From: Opitutia bacterium
Lineage (GTDB): Bacteria > Verrucomicrobiota > Verrucomicrobiia > Opitutales > Opitutaceae
DNA length: 35,609 nucleotides
Direction: 5' to 3'
NCBI GenBank assembly: GCA_947467625.1
Contig: CANIJN010000023.1
Span: 1 to 35,609, forward strand
Positions 25,296 to 34,055 of this stretch are shown piece after piece. A model generated the notes under the pieces. The model had not been told where the DNA came from. It saw nothing but the letters and a program-made list of their open reading frames with translations, and did not search any database. Position 1 is the first letter of the stretch; the number at the start of each line of letters is the position of its first letter. A program made the translations under genes and the position numbers.

Positions 25296-25301
25296 GAGAA
25301 T
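25285..25301. promoter_or_regulatory. Dyad ATTCTC-N5-GAGAAT in divergent promoter region
   Basis: A perfect 6-bp inverted repeat with a 5-bp centre (ATTAA) overlaps the upstream box of the shared motif and lies between the divergent YHYH-PEBP operon and the two-component genes. Its place is right for an operator, for example of the adjacent response regulator, but OmpR-family regulators more often use direct repeats, so the binding protein is open. Confidence 0.4.
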
Positions 25302-25353
25302 TTCATTTTTGCCCGCTTGACCCCGTCGGTCGTCCGCAGAGCGATGGTGGGCC

Positions 25354-26046
25354 GTGAAAATTCTTTTGGTCGAAGATGACCCCAAACTCGCCGGGCTCGT
25401 GACCAAGGGTCTCACCGCTCGCGGCTTTATCGTCGACCACGCCGATAATGGCGACGACGGCTTCGTACTCGCGACCACCCGTAACTACGACGCCATCGTC
25501 CTCGATGTCATGCTGCCCGGTCGCGACGGCCTCAGCATCCTCCGTCAGCTCCGCGCTAAATGCATGAGCGTCCCCGTCGTCCTCGTCACCGCCCGCAGCG
25601 CCCTCGACGAACGCCTCGATGGCCTCAACCTCGGAGCCGACGATTATCTCACCAAACCGTTTTACGTCGAAGAGCTGATCGCGCGCCTCCACGCCGTCCT
25701 CCGCAGAGCCTCCGGTCACCAAGCGAGTATTCTCAACCACGGCGCACTCTCCGTAAACCTCCTCACCCGCGAGGTCCGCTGCGCCTCCGCTCCAGTCGAA
25801 CTCACCGCCCGCGAGTTCGCCCTCCTCACCTACTTACTCCGTTCCCCCGGCCAGACGTTCACCCGCGCCCAAATTTGCGAGCACGTGTGGAACTACCACT
25901 TCGACCCCGGCACCAACTTGGTCGATGTCTACGTCCAACACGTCCGGAAAAAACTCGGCGACTTCGGCCCCACCCTGATCGAGACCGTCCGCGGCGTCGG
26001 CTACCGCGTGCGGCCCGAAGCCACGCCCGCGCCCGGCAAGCCATGA
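25354..26046 (+). CDS. OmpR/PhoB-family response regulator
   Basis: This is a 230-residue two-component regulator starting at GTG. The receiver domain has the acidic pair E7-D8-D9, phosphoacceptor D51 (IVLDVMLPG), T79 (VLVTAR) and K101 (YLTKPF). The C-terminal winged-helix DNA-binding domain has ELTAREFALLTYLLRSPGQ, the recognition region (NLVDVYVQHVRKKL) and the terminal IETVRGVGYRV. Overall pattern is that of the CusR/CopR/QseB group. It overlaps the kinase gene by 4 bp (ATGA) and is divergent from the secreted-protein operon, which is its most obvious target. Confidence 0.95.
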   Translation: MKILLVEDDPKLAGLVTKGLTARGFIVDHADNGDDGFVLATTRNYDAIVLDVMLPGRDGLSILRQLRAKCMSVPVVLVTARSALDERLDGLNLGADDYLTKPFYVEELIARLHAVLRRASGHQASILNHGALSVNLLTREVRCASAPVELTAREFALLTYLLRSPGQTFTRAQICEHVWNYHFDPGTNLVDVYVQHVRKKLGDFGPTLIETVRGVGYRVRPEATPAPGKP

Positions 26047-27524
26047 GATCGTTTCGGCTCCAGCTCGCGTTACTGTCCGGCGCCTTCGCCGCCGTGCTCT
26101 TGCTCGCGGCGGGCGCCTACGCGTGGCGGCTCACGACAAGCTTCAACCTCGACCGCCTTGATCGTGAGCTGCGCAACATCGGCGCAGCCAACCTCGAGCG
26201 GGTCGTCGGCGACGAACATTGGCACCGCGTCGAGAGCGCCCTGCGTTTCGTCTCCGGCGCCGATCGTCCTCCCGGTTTCGCCCTCTGGGTGAAAAACTAC
26301 GACCGCGAGCTCTACCGCTCACCTCACTGGCCCACGAAGATCTTTCCCGAGTCACTGCCCCGGCCGACCGATCTCGAAACCGGTCCCACACCGTCGGTCC
26401 GCCCGCCGCCCCCTCCCCGCCAGGGCGAACCGCTGTCGCCACGCAACCCGCCCCTGCCCCGCAAGGTCCCGATATTTCTCACGCTGCCGTCCGACGACCA
26501 CCAATGGCGCGTCGCCGTCATGGGCACGCCCTACACCCAACTCGTCGTCGTCGCCAACATCGACGGTTTCAACGCCGACCTCACCGCCCTGCGCCGCGCG
26601 TTTTTCGCCGCCCTGCCCTTCGCCCTGCTCCTCGTCGGGGGCGGCGCCTGGTTCCTCGCCGGCCGCGCGCTGCGCCCCGTGCACGTTCTCACCCAAGCTG
26701 CCGAACGCGTCACCGCCCGCGGCCTCGACCAGCGCATCACCACGCCCGGCAACGTTCGCGAATTCGAGCGCCTCGTCACCGTCTTCAACGAGATGCTAGA
26801 CCGCCTCGAAAAAGGTTTCCACCAAGCCAACCGCTTCAGCGCCGACGCCTCGCACGAGCTCAAAACGCCCCTCGCCCTTCTCCAAGCCGAGCTCGAGCAG
26901 GCCCTCGCATCCACTCCGTCGGGATCGCCGCAACAGCAGCTCTACACGAGCCTCCTCGACGAGGTTCAACGCCTCAAGGCCATCACTCAAAAGCTTCTCC
27001 TCCTCGCCCTCGCCGATTCCGGCCGTCTCGAACTTCATCGCGAGCCCACCGATCTCGCTCAGCTGCTCGCCAACGTGATCGAGGATGCCACCGCGTTCGC
27101 CCCCCACCTCGCAATCGAACACGCCATTCCCGTCCACGTCTCCGTCCTCGCCGACGCCGTTCTCCTCGAACAAGCCCTCCAAAATCTCACCAACAACGCG
27201 ATCAAGTATAACCGCGCCGAGGGTCTGATCCGCTTAACGCTTCGCCTCGAAGCCGACTCCGCGGTCGTCGCCGTCGGCAACACCGGCCCCGGCATCTCAA
27301 TCGAAAATCGACCGCACGTGTTCGAGCGTTTCTTCCGCGGCGACCGCTCCCGCGCCCGCCACGCCGCCGCGGGCGTTGGCCTCGGGCTCAGCCTTTCGCG
27401 CGAAATCATCCGCGCCCACGGCGGCGATCTCGCCCTCTGCCCGCCGCGGGCCGACGGCGACTGGACGGAGTTTGTCGTGCGTCTGCCCTGTACCGTAGCG
27501 CCCGCCAAGCGCTCCTCCGCCTGA
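26043..27524 (+). CDS. Membrane sensor histidine kinase
   Basis: This is a 493-residue sensor kinase starting at the ATG that overlaps the regulator stop. TM1 is at residues ~8-27, a periplasmic sensor of about 150 residues follows, containing several His/Trp (DEHWHRVE, SPHWP) and a Pro-rich stretch near 120-140 (PPPPPRQGE, PRNPPLPRK), and TM2 is near 190-208. Then come HAMP, the HisKA dimerisation domain with the phospho-accepting His in ADASHELKTPLALLQAE (~270), and the HATPase domain with the N box (NLTNNAIKYN ~381), NTGPGI, FERFFRGD and GLGLSLSREI. The signal it senses is unknown. Confidence 0.95.
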   Translation: MRSFRLQLALLSGAFAAVLLLAAGAYAWRLTTSFNLDRLDRELRNIGAANLERVVGDEHWHRVESALRFVSGADRPPGFALWVKNYDRELYRSPHWPTKIFPESLPRPTDLETGPTPSVRPPPPPRQGEPLSPRNPPLPRKVPIFLTLPSDDHQWRVAVMGTPYTQLVVVANIDGFNADLTALRRAFFAALPFALLLVGGGAWFLAGRALRPVHVLTQAAERVTARGLDQRITTPGNVREFERLVTVFNEMLDRLEKGFHQANRFSADASHELKTPLALLQAELEQALASTPSGSPQQQLYTSLLDEVQRLKAITQKLLLLALADSGRLELHREPTDLAQLLANVIEDATAFAPHLAIEHAIPVHVSVLADAVLLEQALQNLTNNAIKYNRAEGLIRLTLRLEADSAVVAVGNTGPGISIENRPHVFERFFRGDRSRARHAAAGVGLGLSLSREIIRAHGGDLALCPPRADGDWTEFVVRLPCTVAPAKRSSA

Positions 27525-27601
27525 TCGGGCCCCACCGCGACGAACTGTCCGGCGCGCTCCTTCGTTGTCGCCGCCGCTGGGGCCAACAGTTTTCGTGGTT
27601 T

Positions 27602-30217
27602 ATGCGTCCTCTTCGCCCTGCCCTCGCCCTGATTGCCGCGTCTCTCCTTCTCTCCCTTCCCTCCTTCTCTCAATCTCCGGCATCCGCCGCCGCCCTCGGC
27701 TGGCCCGAGCTCACCAAAGAAAACAAACCTTGGACTCGCTGGTGGTGGCCCGGCAGTGGCGTCGACCAAGCCAGTCTGACGCGCCAGCTCGAACAATTCG
27801 CCGCTGCCGGGCTCGGCGGTGTCGAAATCACGCCCATCTACGGCGCGAAGGGCTATGAGGGCCGCTACATCGATTATCTCTCACCGAAATGGGTCGAAAT
27901 GCTGGAGCACACCGGCCGCGAAGCGCAGCGCCTCGGCCTCGGCGTCGACATGGCCACCGGCACCGGCTGGCCCTTCGGCGGCCCGTGGGTTCCTCCCGCC
28001 GACGCCGCCCAAAAAGCCGTGCTCTCCCCTGCCGGCCAATTCGCCTTCGAGCCCACCAAACAACTCGTAAAGCGCCCCGCCCCCGGCGGCGAGGGCTTCG
28101 TCCTCGATCCCTACTCGCCCGACGCCCTCGGCCGCTACCTCGCCACATTCGATGAGGCCTTCACCACCGCCAAACTCCCGCGCGGCCTCATCCGCGGCCA
28201 GTTTCACGACTCCTTCGAATACTACGGCGCCAATTGGACCGCGCAGCTCCCCAAAAAGTTTCGCGCGATGCACGGCTACGATATTGCGCCCTACGCCGCC
28301 GCCCTCCTCGCCCGCTCGCCCGCCGAGGTCACCACCCTCGACCGCGACACCCTCGGCCGCATCAAGAGCGACTACCGCGCAACCCTCGCCCAACTCCACC
28401 TTGACTACCTCCGCGCCTGGGTGAAGTGGTCGCACGATCACGGATACATCGTCCGCAACCAATCTCACGGCGCCCCCGGCAACCTCCTCGATCTCTACGC
28501 CAACGCCGACATCGCCGAGACCGAAATTTTCGGCTCCACGCCGTTCCCCATCCCGGGCCTCCGCCGCGACGCCGCCGACATCGCCAACAATAACCAAGAC
28601 CTCCCCGAGTCCCTCGTCGTCCGCCTCGCATCCTCCGCCGCCCACGTCGCCGGCCACAACCTGGCCTCCTCCGAGAGCGCCACGTGGCTCCGCGATCATT
28701 GGAAAGAGTCGCTCGCGTTCGTAAAACCCGAGCTCGACCGCATCCTCGCCGACGGCATCAACCACATTTTCTACCACGGCGCCGTCTTCTCCCCTTCAGA
28801 CGCCCCGTGGCCCGGCTGGCTCTTCTACGCCGCCACGCAGTTCAATCCGCAAAACACCTGGTGGGACGACTTCGGCGCCCTCAACCGCTACATCGCCCGC
28901 GTCCAATCCGTCCTCCAAGCCGGCCAACCCGACAACGACATCCTGCTCTACTGGCCCTTCGCCGACCTCCTCGACGACCAGACTGGCAACGTAAGAATGT
29001 TCACCGTCCACCACGCGAAATGGCTCACCGACCAACCCGTCGGAAAAATCGCCCGCACGCTCATGGATAAGGGCTACACCTTCGACTACCTCTCCGACGC
29101 CCAGCTCCTCCAAACCCGCAACGACTCCGGCACTCTCCTCACCGGCGGCAACACGCGTTACCAAGTAATCGTCGTCCCCGCCACGCGCCGCATGCCGCTC
29201 GAGACGCTCCAAAAACTCGCCTCCCTCGCCGCGAGCGGCGCTAAAATCATCTTCGAGAAACTCCCCGAAGACGTCCCCGGCTTCGGCCGCCTCGCCGAGC
29301 GCCGTAGCGAATTCAAATCTGCCCTCGCCGCGCTCACTCCCCGCACGACCGTCAACGCCGACATCCTCACCGCCGTCGCCCCCCACGCCCACCGCGAAGC
29401 CCTCGCCGACGCCGGCCTGAGTTTTATTCGCCGCGCCACCGGCCCCCACTCGCACGCGTATTTTGTCACCAACCTCTCCGCGAAATCCTTCGAGGGCTGG
29501 GTTGCACTGGCCGCATCATCGCCCGTCCAAATCCGCGACCCGCTTACTGGCGTCGCCGGCCTCGCCGCGACGCGCCCCGCAGTTTCGGGGAACCCGTCGA
29601 TCTACCTCCAGATTGCCTCCGGCGAATCCCTCCTCCTCCACGCCGCGCCCATTCCGGCCAACGTTCGCATGGCCGCCTGGTCCTATCGCTCGCCCGCCGC
29701 CACTCCCATCGCCCTCACCGGTCCGTGGAAAATCTCCTTCCTGAAAGGCGGCCCCGAGCTCCCGCCCGCCCTCGAAACCACCGCCCTCACATCATGGACC
29801 GACCTCGGCGGCGACGAAGCCAAACGCTTCGGCGGCACCGCGCGCTACCGCCTCGAATTCGACGCTCCCACCACCAAACCCAGCGACTGGCTCCTCGATC
29901 TCGGCGACGTCCGCGAGAGCGCCCGCGTCATTCTCAACGGTCAGCCCGTCGCCACCGCGTGGAGCCTCCCCTTCCGCGTGCGCATCGCTTCCGCCCTCCT
30001 CAAACCCGGCCGCAACGTCCTCGAACTCGACGTCACCAACCTCGCCGCCAACCGCATCCGCTACATGGACCAAAATAAACTTCCTTGGAAAATCATGCGC
30101 GACTCGAACGTCGTAAATATCAACTACCGCCCCTTCGACGCCAGCGCTTGGCCCCTCACCCCGTCCGGTCTCCTCGGCCCCGTCACCCTCACGCCGCTGA
30201 AAACCGTTCAGCCGTAG
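27602..30217 (+). CDS. Secreted glycoside hydrolase, GH106-like (putative alpha-L-rhamnosidase)
   Basis: This is an 871-residue exported protein with a signal peptide (LALIAASLLLSLPSFSQ). The N-terminal part shows the GH106-type opening: WTRWWWPGSGVDQASLTRQL, then AAAGLGGVEITPIYG, and GVDMATGTGWPFGGPW around 115-130. The core has GQFHDSFEYYGANWT, NQSHGAPGNLLDLYA and AETEIFG, consistent with a (beta/alpha)8 catalytic domain rich in acidic residues. The C-terminal ~150 residues look like a galactose-binding-like beta domain (WLLDLGDVRESARVILNGQP, LKPGRNVLELDVTNLAANR). Members of GH106 release rhamnose from plant or bacterial polysaccharides; the exact substrate here is not shown. It lies 77 bp after the kinase gene and may or may not be part of that operon. 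Confidence 0.82.
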   Translation: MRPLRPALALIAASLLLSLPSFSQSPASAAALGWPELTKENKPWTRWWWPGSGVDQASLTRQLEQFAAAGLGGVEITPIYGAKGYEGRYIDYLSPKWVEMLEHTGREAQRLGLGVDMATGTGWPFGGPWVPPADAAQKAVLSPAGQFAFEPTKQLVKRPAPGGEGFVLDPYSPDALGRYLATFDEAFTTAKLPRGLIRGQFHDSFEYYGANWTAQLPKKFRAMHGYDIAPYAAALLARSPAEVTTLDRDTLGRIKSDYRATLAQLHLDYLRAWVKWSHDHGYIVRNQSHGAPGNLLDLYANADIAETEIFGSTPFPIPGLRRDAADIANNNQDLPESLVVRLASSAAHVAGHNLASSESATWLRDHWKESLAFVKPELDRILADGINHIFYHGAVFSPSDAPWPGWLFYAATQFNPQNTWWDDFGALNRYIARVQSVLQAGQPDNDILLYWPFADLLDDQTGNVRMFTVHHAKWLTDQPVGKIARTLMDKGYTFDYLSDAQLLQTRNDSGTLLTGGNTRYQVIVVPATRRMPLETLQKLASLAASGAKIIFEKLPEDVPGFGRLAERRSEFKSALAALTPRTTVNADILTAVAPHAHREALADAGLSFIRRATGPHSHAYFVTNLSAKSFEGWVALAASSPVQIRDPLTGVAGLAATRPAVSGNPSIYLQIASGESLLLHAAPIPANVRMAAWSYRSPAATPIALTGPWKISFLKGGPELPPALETTALTSWTDLGGDEAKRFGGTARYRLEFDAPTTKPSDWLLDLGDVRESARVILNGQPVATAWSLPFRVRIASALLKPGRNVLELDVTNLAANRIRYMDQNKLPWKIMRDSNVVNINYRPFDASAWPLTPSGLLGPVTLTPLKTVQP

Positions 30218-30521
30218 GGCTTCCGGTTGTCGGCCAACCGCGACCAACCGCTCCTTGCACGCACGCTGTTTCGCCACCAGAGTCCTCTCATGCGCAGCCA
30301 CCGTTTTCACCGCGATGCCCCTTCGCCCTGAGCCTCGGCCTCCTTACTTTCGACCTCGTCTGCGCCCGCGAACATATCTCCGCCTTTGCAAAATAGATCG
30401 ATCGGACCCTCGCGCCGCTTGATTTTTCCACCAGTCCGTTAAGATAGCGGGCTCTTTCGATTTTTCCTAACACCTCTCCACGCTCAACGCTCCTCTCCCT
30501 CTCAACCTTCCCGCTCTTCCC
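30218..30521. other. 304-bp intergenic region upstream of htpG
   Basis: No gene is seen here. It holds a 6-bp hairpin just after the glycosidase stop (CGGTTG 30224-30229, CAACCG 30235-30240, 5-nt loop, no T-tract) that could aid termination. A weak promoter-like pair (TTGATT 30419-30424, TAAGAT 30440-30445, 15-bp spacer) lies about 75 bp before htpG. The last ~70 bp before the htpG start are pyrimidine-rich (CT-rich). Confidence 0.4.
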
Positions 30522-32363
30522 ATGTCCACCGCCACTCCTCAAAAATTCGAGTTCCAAGCCGAGATCAAACAGCTCCTCGATATCGTCATCCACTCGCTTT
30601 ACACGGAGAAGGAAATCTTCGTCCGCGAGCTGGTCTCCAACGCCTCCGACGCCCTCGAAAAACTCCGGCACACGCAGATCACTGAAAAGGAAATCTTCGA
30701 CGACAAACTTGAGCTCGAGATCAACGTCACCACCGACGACAAGGCGAAGACCATCACGATCCAAGACTTCGGCATCGGCATGACCCGCGCCGAGCTCGTC
30801 GAAAACCTCGGCACCATCGCCCACTCCGGCTCCAAGCAGTTCTTGAAAGCCATGGGCGAGGGCGGGGCAAAGAACTCCAACCTCATCGGCCAATTTGGCG
30901 TCGGTTTCTACTCCGCGTTCATGGTCGCGAAATCCGTCAAGGTCTACTCCCACTCTTGGCGCGGTGCCGAGCAGGGCCACGTCTGGTCCAGCGACGGCTC
31001 CGGTAGCTACGAAATCGAAGAATCCGACGGCCAACGCCGCGGTTCCAAAATCGTCATCGAACTGAAAGACGACTGCGCCGACTACGCCTCCGACTGGAAG
31101 ATCAAGGAAATCGTCGAACGTTACAGCGCCTTCGTCTCGTTCCCCATCAATCTCAACGGCAAGCGCATCAACACCATCCAAGCCCTCTGGCTGCGTTCGA
31201 AAAACGAAATCAAAGACGAGGAATATACCGAGTTCTACAAATTTCAGTCGCACGCCCACGACGACCCTCGCCTCCGTCTCCACTTCAGCGCCGACGCCCC
31301 ACTCTCAATCAACGCCCTCCTCTTCGTCCCCAAGGATAACACCGAGAAGCTCGGCTTCTCCCGCCTCGAAGCCTCCGTCGCTCTCTACTGCCGCAAAGTT
31401 CTCATCGACTCGAAACCCAAGGACCTGCTCCCCGAGTGGCTGCGTTTCCTCAAGGGCGTCGTCGATAGCGAGGATCTCCCGCTCAACATCTCGCGCGAGA
31501 CCATGCAGGACAAAGCCCTCATCGCGAAACTGAACACAGTTATCACGAAACGCTTGCTCAAATTCCTCGAGGAGGAAGCCAAGAATCGCGTCGATGCCTA
31601 CAACGAGTTCTACGCCGAATTCGGTATCTTCCTCAAAGAGGGCGCCGCGATGGACTACACACACAAGGATTCCCTCGTAAAGCTCCTCCGTTTCGAATCC
31701 TCGCTCACCGAGAAGGGTAAGACCACCAGCCTCGCCGACTACGTCTCACGCATGGGCAGCGAGCAAAAAGAAATCTACTACCTCGTCGGCCCCAACCGCG
31801 CCGCCCTCGAAAGCGGTCCCTATCTCGAGGGCTTCAAGGCCCGCAACCTCGAGGTGGTCTTCTGCTACGAGCCCGTCGACGAATACGTCATGGGCAACGT
31901 CCGCGAATTCGACAGCAAGAAGCTCACCGCCGCCGATCACGCCGACGTCAAGCTGTCCGACATTCCCAAGCCCGAGGGCGCGCTCAGCGAAGACGACACG
32001 AAGAAACTCACCTCTTTTCTCAAAGAATCCCTCGGCGCCCGCGTGGAAGAAGTGAAGGCCAGCGACCGGCTCGTCGATTCGCCCGCCCTCGCCGTCAACG
32101 CCGATAAATTCATGTCGCCCCAAATGCGCCGCATGATGAAGGCCATGAAAAAAGACGGCGCCGACGAGCCCGTCAAAGTGAACCTCGAGATCAACCCGCG
32201 CTCCGCCGTCATGAAGCGTCTCTTCGAGACCCACACCACCACCCCCGATCGCGCCAAGCTCGTCGCCGAGCAAATCCTCGACAACGCCCTGATCTCCGCC
32301 GGGCTGCTCGACGACGCAAACCCCATGGTCGCACGCCTCTACAAGCTCCTCGAGACCGCCTGA
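30522..32363 (+). CDS. htpG: Molecular chaperone HtpG (Hsp90)
   Basis: This is a 613-residue cytoplasmic ATP-dependent chaperone, full length for bacterial Hsp90. The GHKL ATP-binding domain is N-terminal: FQAEIKQLLDIVIHSLYT, the catalytic Glu in IFVRELVSNASDALEKLR (about 30-47), DFGIGMTR (about 82-90) and GQFGVGFYSAFMVA (about 125-138). The middle domain carries the conserved PLNISRETMQ (about 325) and the C-terminal dimerisation domain ends with the typical LxDDANPMVARLYKLL region. It appears to be monocistronic; a vapBC module follows. Confidence 0.98.
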   Translation: MSTATPQKFEFQAEIKQLLDIVIHSLYTEKEIFVRELVSNASDALEKLRHTQITEKEIFDDKLELEINVTTDDKAKTITIQDFGIGMTRAELVENLGTIAHSGSKQFLKAMGEGGAKNSNLIGQFGVGFYSAFMVAKSVKVYSHSWRGAEQGHVWSSDGSGSYEIEESDGQRRGSKIVIELKDDCADYASDWKIKEIVERYSAFVSFPINLNGKRINTIQALWLRSKNEIKDEEYTEFYKFQSHAHDDPRLRLHFSADAPLSINALLFVPKDNTEKLGFSRLEASVALYCRKVLIDSKPKDLLPEWLRFLKGVVDSEDLPLNISRETMQDKALIAKLNTVITKRLLKFLEEEAKNRVDAYNEFYAEFGIFLKEGAAMDYTHKDSLVKLLRFESSLTEKGKTTSLADYVSRMGSEQKEIYYLVGPNRAALESGPYLEGFKARNLEVVFCYEPVDEYVMGNVREFDSKKLTAADHADVKLSDIPKPEGALSEDDTKKLTSFLKESLGARVEEVKASDRLVDSPALAVNADKFMSPQMRRMMKAMKKDGADEPVKVNLEINPRSAVMKRLFETHTTTPDRAKLVAEQILDNALISAGLLDDANPMVARLYKLLETA

Positions 32364-32406
32364 GTTTAGAAATCATTTCATATCTCAAATCCTTGAATTA
32401 CATATC

Positions 32407-32424
32407 TATGGCTCACTAGCCATA
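32407..32424. promoter_or_regulatory. Operator-like palindrome 1 (TATGGCT-N4-AGCCATA)
   Basis: A perfect 7+7-bp inverted repeat with a 4-bp centre (CACT) lies in the AT-rich space upstream of the vapB-like antitoxin gene. A second copy with the same arms follows 31 bp downstream. Such paired palindromes are typical sites for autoregulation by antitoxin or toxin-antitoxin complexes. Confidence 0.65.
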
Positions 32425-32437
32425 CTTTTTTATTGCA

Positions 32438-32457
32438 GTATGGCTATCGAGCCATAC
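32438..32457. promoter_or_regulatory. Operator-like palindrome 2 (GTATGGCT-N4-AGCCATAC)
   Basis: A perfect 8+8-bp inverted repeat with a 4-bp centre (ATCG), ending 13 bp before the antitoxin ATG. It shares its arms with the palindrome at 32407-32424; the 31-bp start-to-start distance is about three helical turns, so both sites would face the same side of the DNA. Confidence 0.65.
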
Positions 32458-32470
32458 TCATTTGGTCATC

Positions 32471-32740
32471 ATGAAAATGACCATGCACATCGACGAGGAT
32501 GTCTTGGACCGGGTGATGAAGATCACGGGAGCCAAGACCAAGACCGAGGCGGTTGAGATCGCCCTGAACGAGATGGCGCGCCGCCACAAAATGAAGGAGC
32601 TCTTCTCGGCCGGTCTCGGTCTGACCCCCGAGGAGTTGAAGAACTCCTTCGACCCCGCCTCCTACCCGGAGGAGCCCCAGCCCGTGATCCTGGTCGCCGA
32701 AGCTCAGGCACCCTATGGCCGACCTGATCCTGCCCGATAG
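32471..32740 (+). CDS. VapB-family antitoxin
   Basis: This is an 89-residue antitoxin. The N-terminal MTMHIDEDVLDRVMKITGAK followed by TKTEAVEIALNEMARRHKM is the ribbon-helix-helix-like DNA-binding region of type II VapB antitoxins; the C-terminal half is the flexible toxin-binding tail. The ATG at 32471 is chosen over a TTG at 32462, since the family motif begins here. It would bind and inhibit the VapC toxin and repress its own promoter through the two palindromes just upstream. It overlaps vapC by 26 bp. Confidence 0.85.
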   Translation: MKMTMHIDEDVLDRVMKITGAKTKTEAVEIALNEMARRHKMKELFSAGLGLTPEELKNSFDPASYPEEPQPVILVAEAQAPYGRPDPAR

Positions 32741-33113
32741 TAACATCTACATCGGGGCGGCCCGAGCCGGTCGCGATCCTTTCCGTGAATTCGCGGAGGG
32801 GATCGACGACCGTGATTGGGAGTTCGCGACGTGCGGCATGATCGTGCTCGAGGTGTGCCGCGGTCAACGCGACCCGAACCTCCTCGCGCGGTACCGCGAG
32901 CGCTTCGCCGTGATGATCTTCATCCCCACGACGCAACAAATCTGGGACCGCGCCGCCCAACTCGCTTGGTCCCTCGACCGCCAAGGCCGGGTCTTGCCCG
33001 CACAGGATATCCTCATCGCCGCCCACGCCCTCCAAGCCGGTGCCACCGTCCTCACGCTCGACGCCCATTTCCAATCAATCCCCGGCCTGCGCGTGATCGA
33101 CCATCTCAGCTGA
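32715..33113 (+). CDS. VapC-family PIN-domain toxin
   Basis: This is a 132-residue PIN-domain ribonuclease. The four acidic catalytic positions are visible: D8 (ILPDSNIYI), E46 (IVLEVCRG), D98 (AQDILIAAHA) and D116 (LTLDAHF). VapC toxins cleave specific RNAs, often tRNA, and need Mg2+. The ATG lies inside the antitoxin gene (26-bp overlap), which is the normal coupled layout. All catalytic residues are present, so it is probably active. Confidence 0.9.
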   Translation: MADLILPDSNIYIGAARAGRDPFREFAEGIDDRDWEFATCGMIVLEVCRGQRDPNLLARYRERFAVMIFIPTTQQIWDRAAQLAWSLDRQGRVLPAQDILIAAHALQAGATVLTLDAHFQSIPGLRVIDHLS

Positions 33114-33182
33114 ACGCGGGCCTTAGCACGTCTTCCTTCTTTCAGGCGTTCGCTATTTCCCTTGGCGCGAGTTTTCCCTTCA

Positions 33183-33211
33183 TCGAATCCATCTCTGTTC
33201 GAATCCATCTC
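33183..33211 (+). repeat. 13-bp direct repeat before pyrH
   Basis: TCGAATCCATCTC occurs at 33183-33195 and again at 33199-33211, a 16-bp period, 41 bp before the pyrH start. It may be a regulator site or chance slippage; nothing more can be said. Confidence 0.4.
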
Positions 33212-33252
33212 GGGCATTGACGCGGATTTTTCCTGATCGTTTCCTCAGCCCT

Positions 33253-33993
33253 ATGCCTGCCACCGAGAACATCGATCCTAGGGCCAAGTATAAGCGCGTC
33301 ATCCTGAAGCTTTCGGGTGAAGTCCTCCGCGGGGGAAAATCCGGCGACGCCATCGATGGCCAGACCCTCGAAAGGGTCTGCGCTCAAGTGAAGGAAATCC
33401 ACGATCTCGGCGTCCAAGTCTGCGTCGTCATCGGTGGCGGTAATATTTTCCGCGGTCTCGCGGGTCAGCAACGCGGCGTCGACCGCACGACAGGTGACTA
33501 CATGGGCATGCTCGCGACCGTCATCAACGGCCTCGCTCTCATGGACCGCCTCGAAAAACTCGGCGTCAATACCCGCGTGCAGTCCGCGATCCCGATGAAT
33601 CAAATCGCCGAGCCCTTCATCCTCCGCCGCGCCATCCGCCACCTCGAAAAAGGCCGCGTCGTCATCTTCGTCGCCGGCACCGGCAACCCCTACTTCTCCA
33701 CCGACACCACCGCCGCTCTCCGCGCGAGCGAGATGCACGCCGACATCATTCTCAAAGCCACCAAGGTCGACGGCATCTACGACAAAGACCCGAAGAAATA
33801 TCCCGACGCCGTCAAATACGACACGCTGACCTTCATCGAGGCCCTCAAACAACGCCTGAACGTCATGGATTCGACCGCGTTCTCCCTCTGCTTGGACAAC
33901 AATGTCCCCATCCTCGTGTTCGACCTCAACGACGAACACGCGATCCGCAAAGCCATCCTCGGCGAAAAAATCGGCACGCTGGTGAAGAACTGA
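33253..33993 (+). CDS. pyrH: UMP kinase
   Basis: This is a 246-residue cytoplasmic enzyme that phosphorylates UMP to UDP in pyrimidine synthesis. The ATG at 33253 gives the normal start just before the first strand ([13 protein letters not shown], about 13-25); a TTG at 33217 would add an atypical extension. Typical amino acid kinase motifs are [13 protein letters not shown] (about 55-67), the [16 protein letters not shown] region, and [20 protein letters not shown] (about 140-160), with [15 protein letters not shown] binding the nucleotide. It is followed 62 bp later by frr, the usual bacterial pairing. Confidence 0.97.
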   Translation: MPATENIDPRAKYKRVILKLSGEVLRGGKSGDAIDGQTLERVCAQVKEIHDLGVQVCVVIGGGNIFRGLAGQQRGVDRTTGDYMGMLATVINGLALMDRLEKLGVNTRVQSAIPMNQIAEPFILRRAIRHLEKGRVVIFVAGTGNPYFSTDTTAALRASEMHADIILKATKVDGIYDKDPKKYPDAVKYDTLTFIEALKQRLNVMDSTAFSLCLDNNVPILVFDLNDEHAIRKAILGEKIGTLVKN

Positions 33994-34055
33994 ATTCAAC
34001 CGCCCCACCGATTCCGGCCTTCAAGCGAAATCCTAAAATCTCAAATCGAAATCCC

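Noticed and set aside
27528-27584. GGCCCCA/TGGGGCC inverted repeat after the histidine kinase gene as a terminator
   Set aside because: The loop is about 43 nt and the arms only 7 bp, so a stable terminator is unlikely; it could not be told from chance in GC-rich DNA.
30419-30445. TTGATT-N15-TAAGAT as the htpG promoter
   Set aside because: The spacer is too short and the -10 match poor; kept only as a remark in the intergenic entry.
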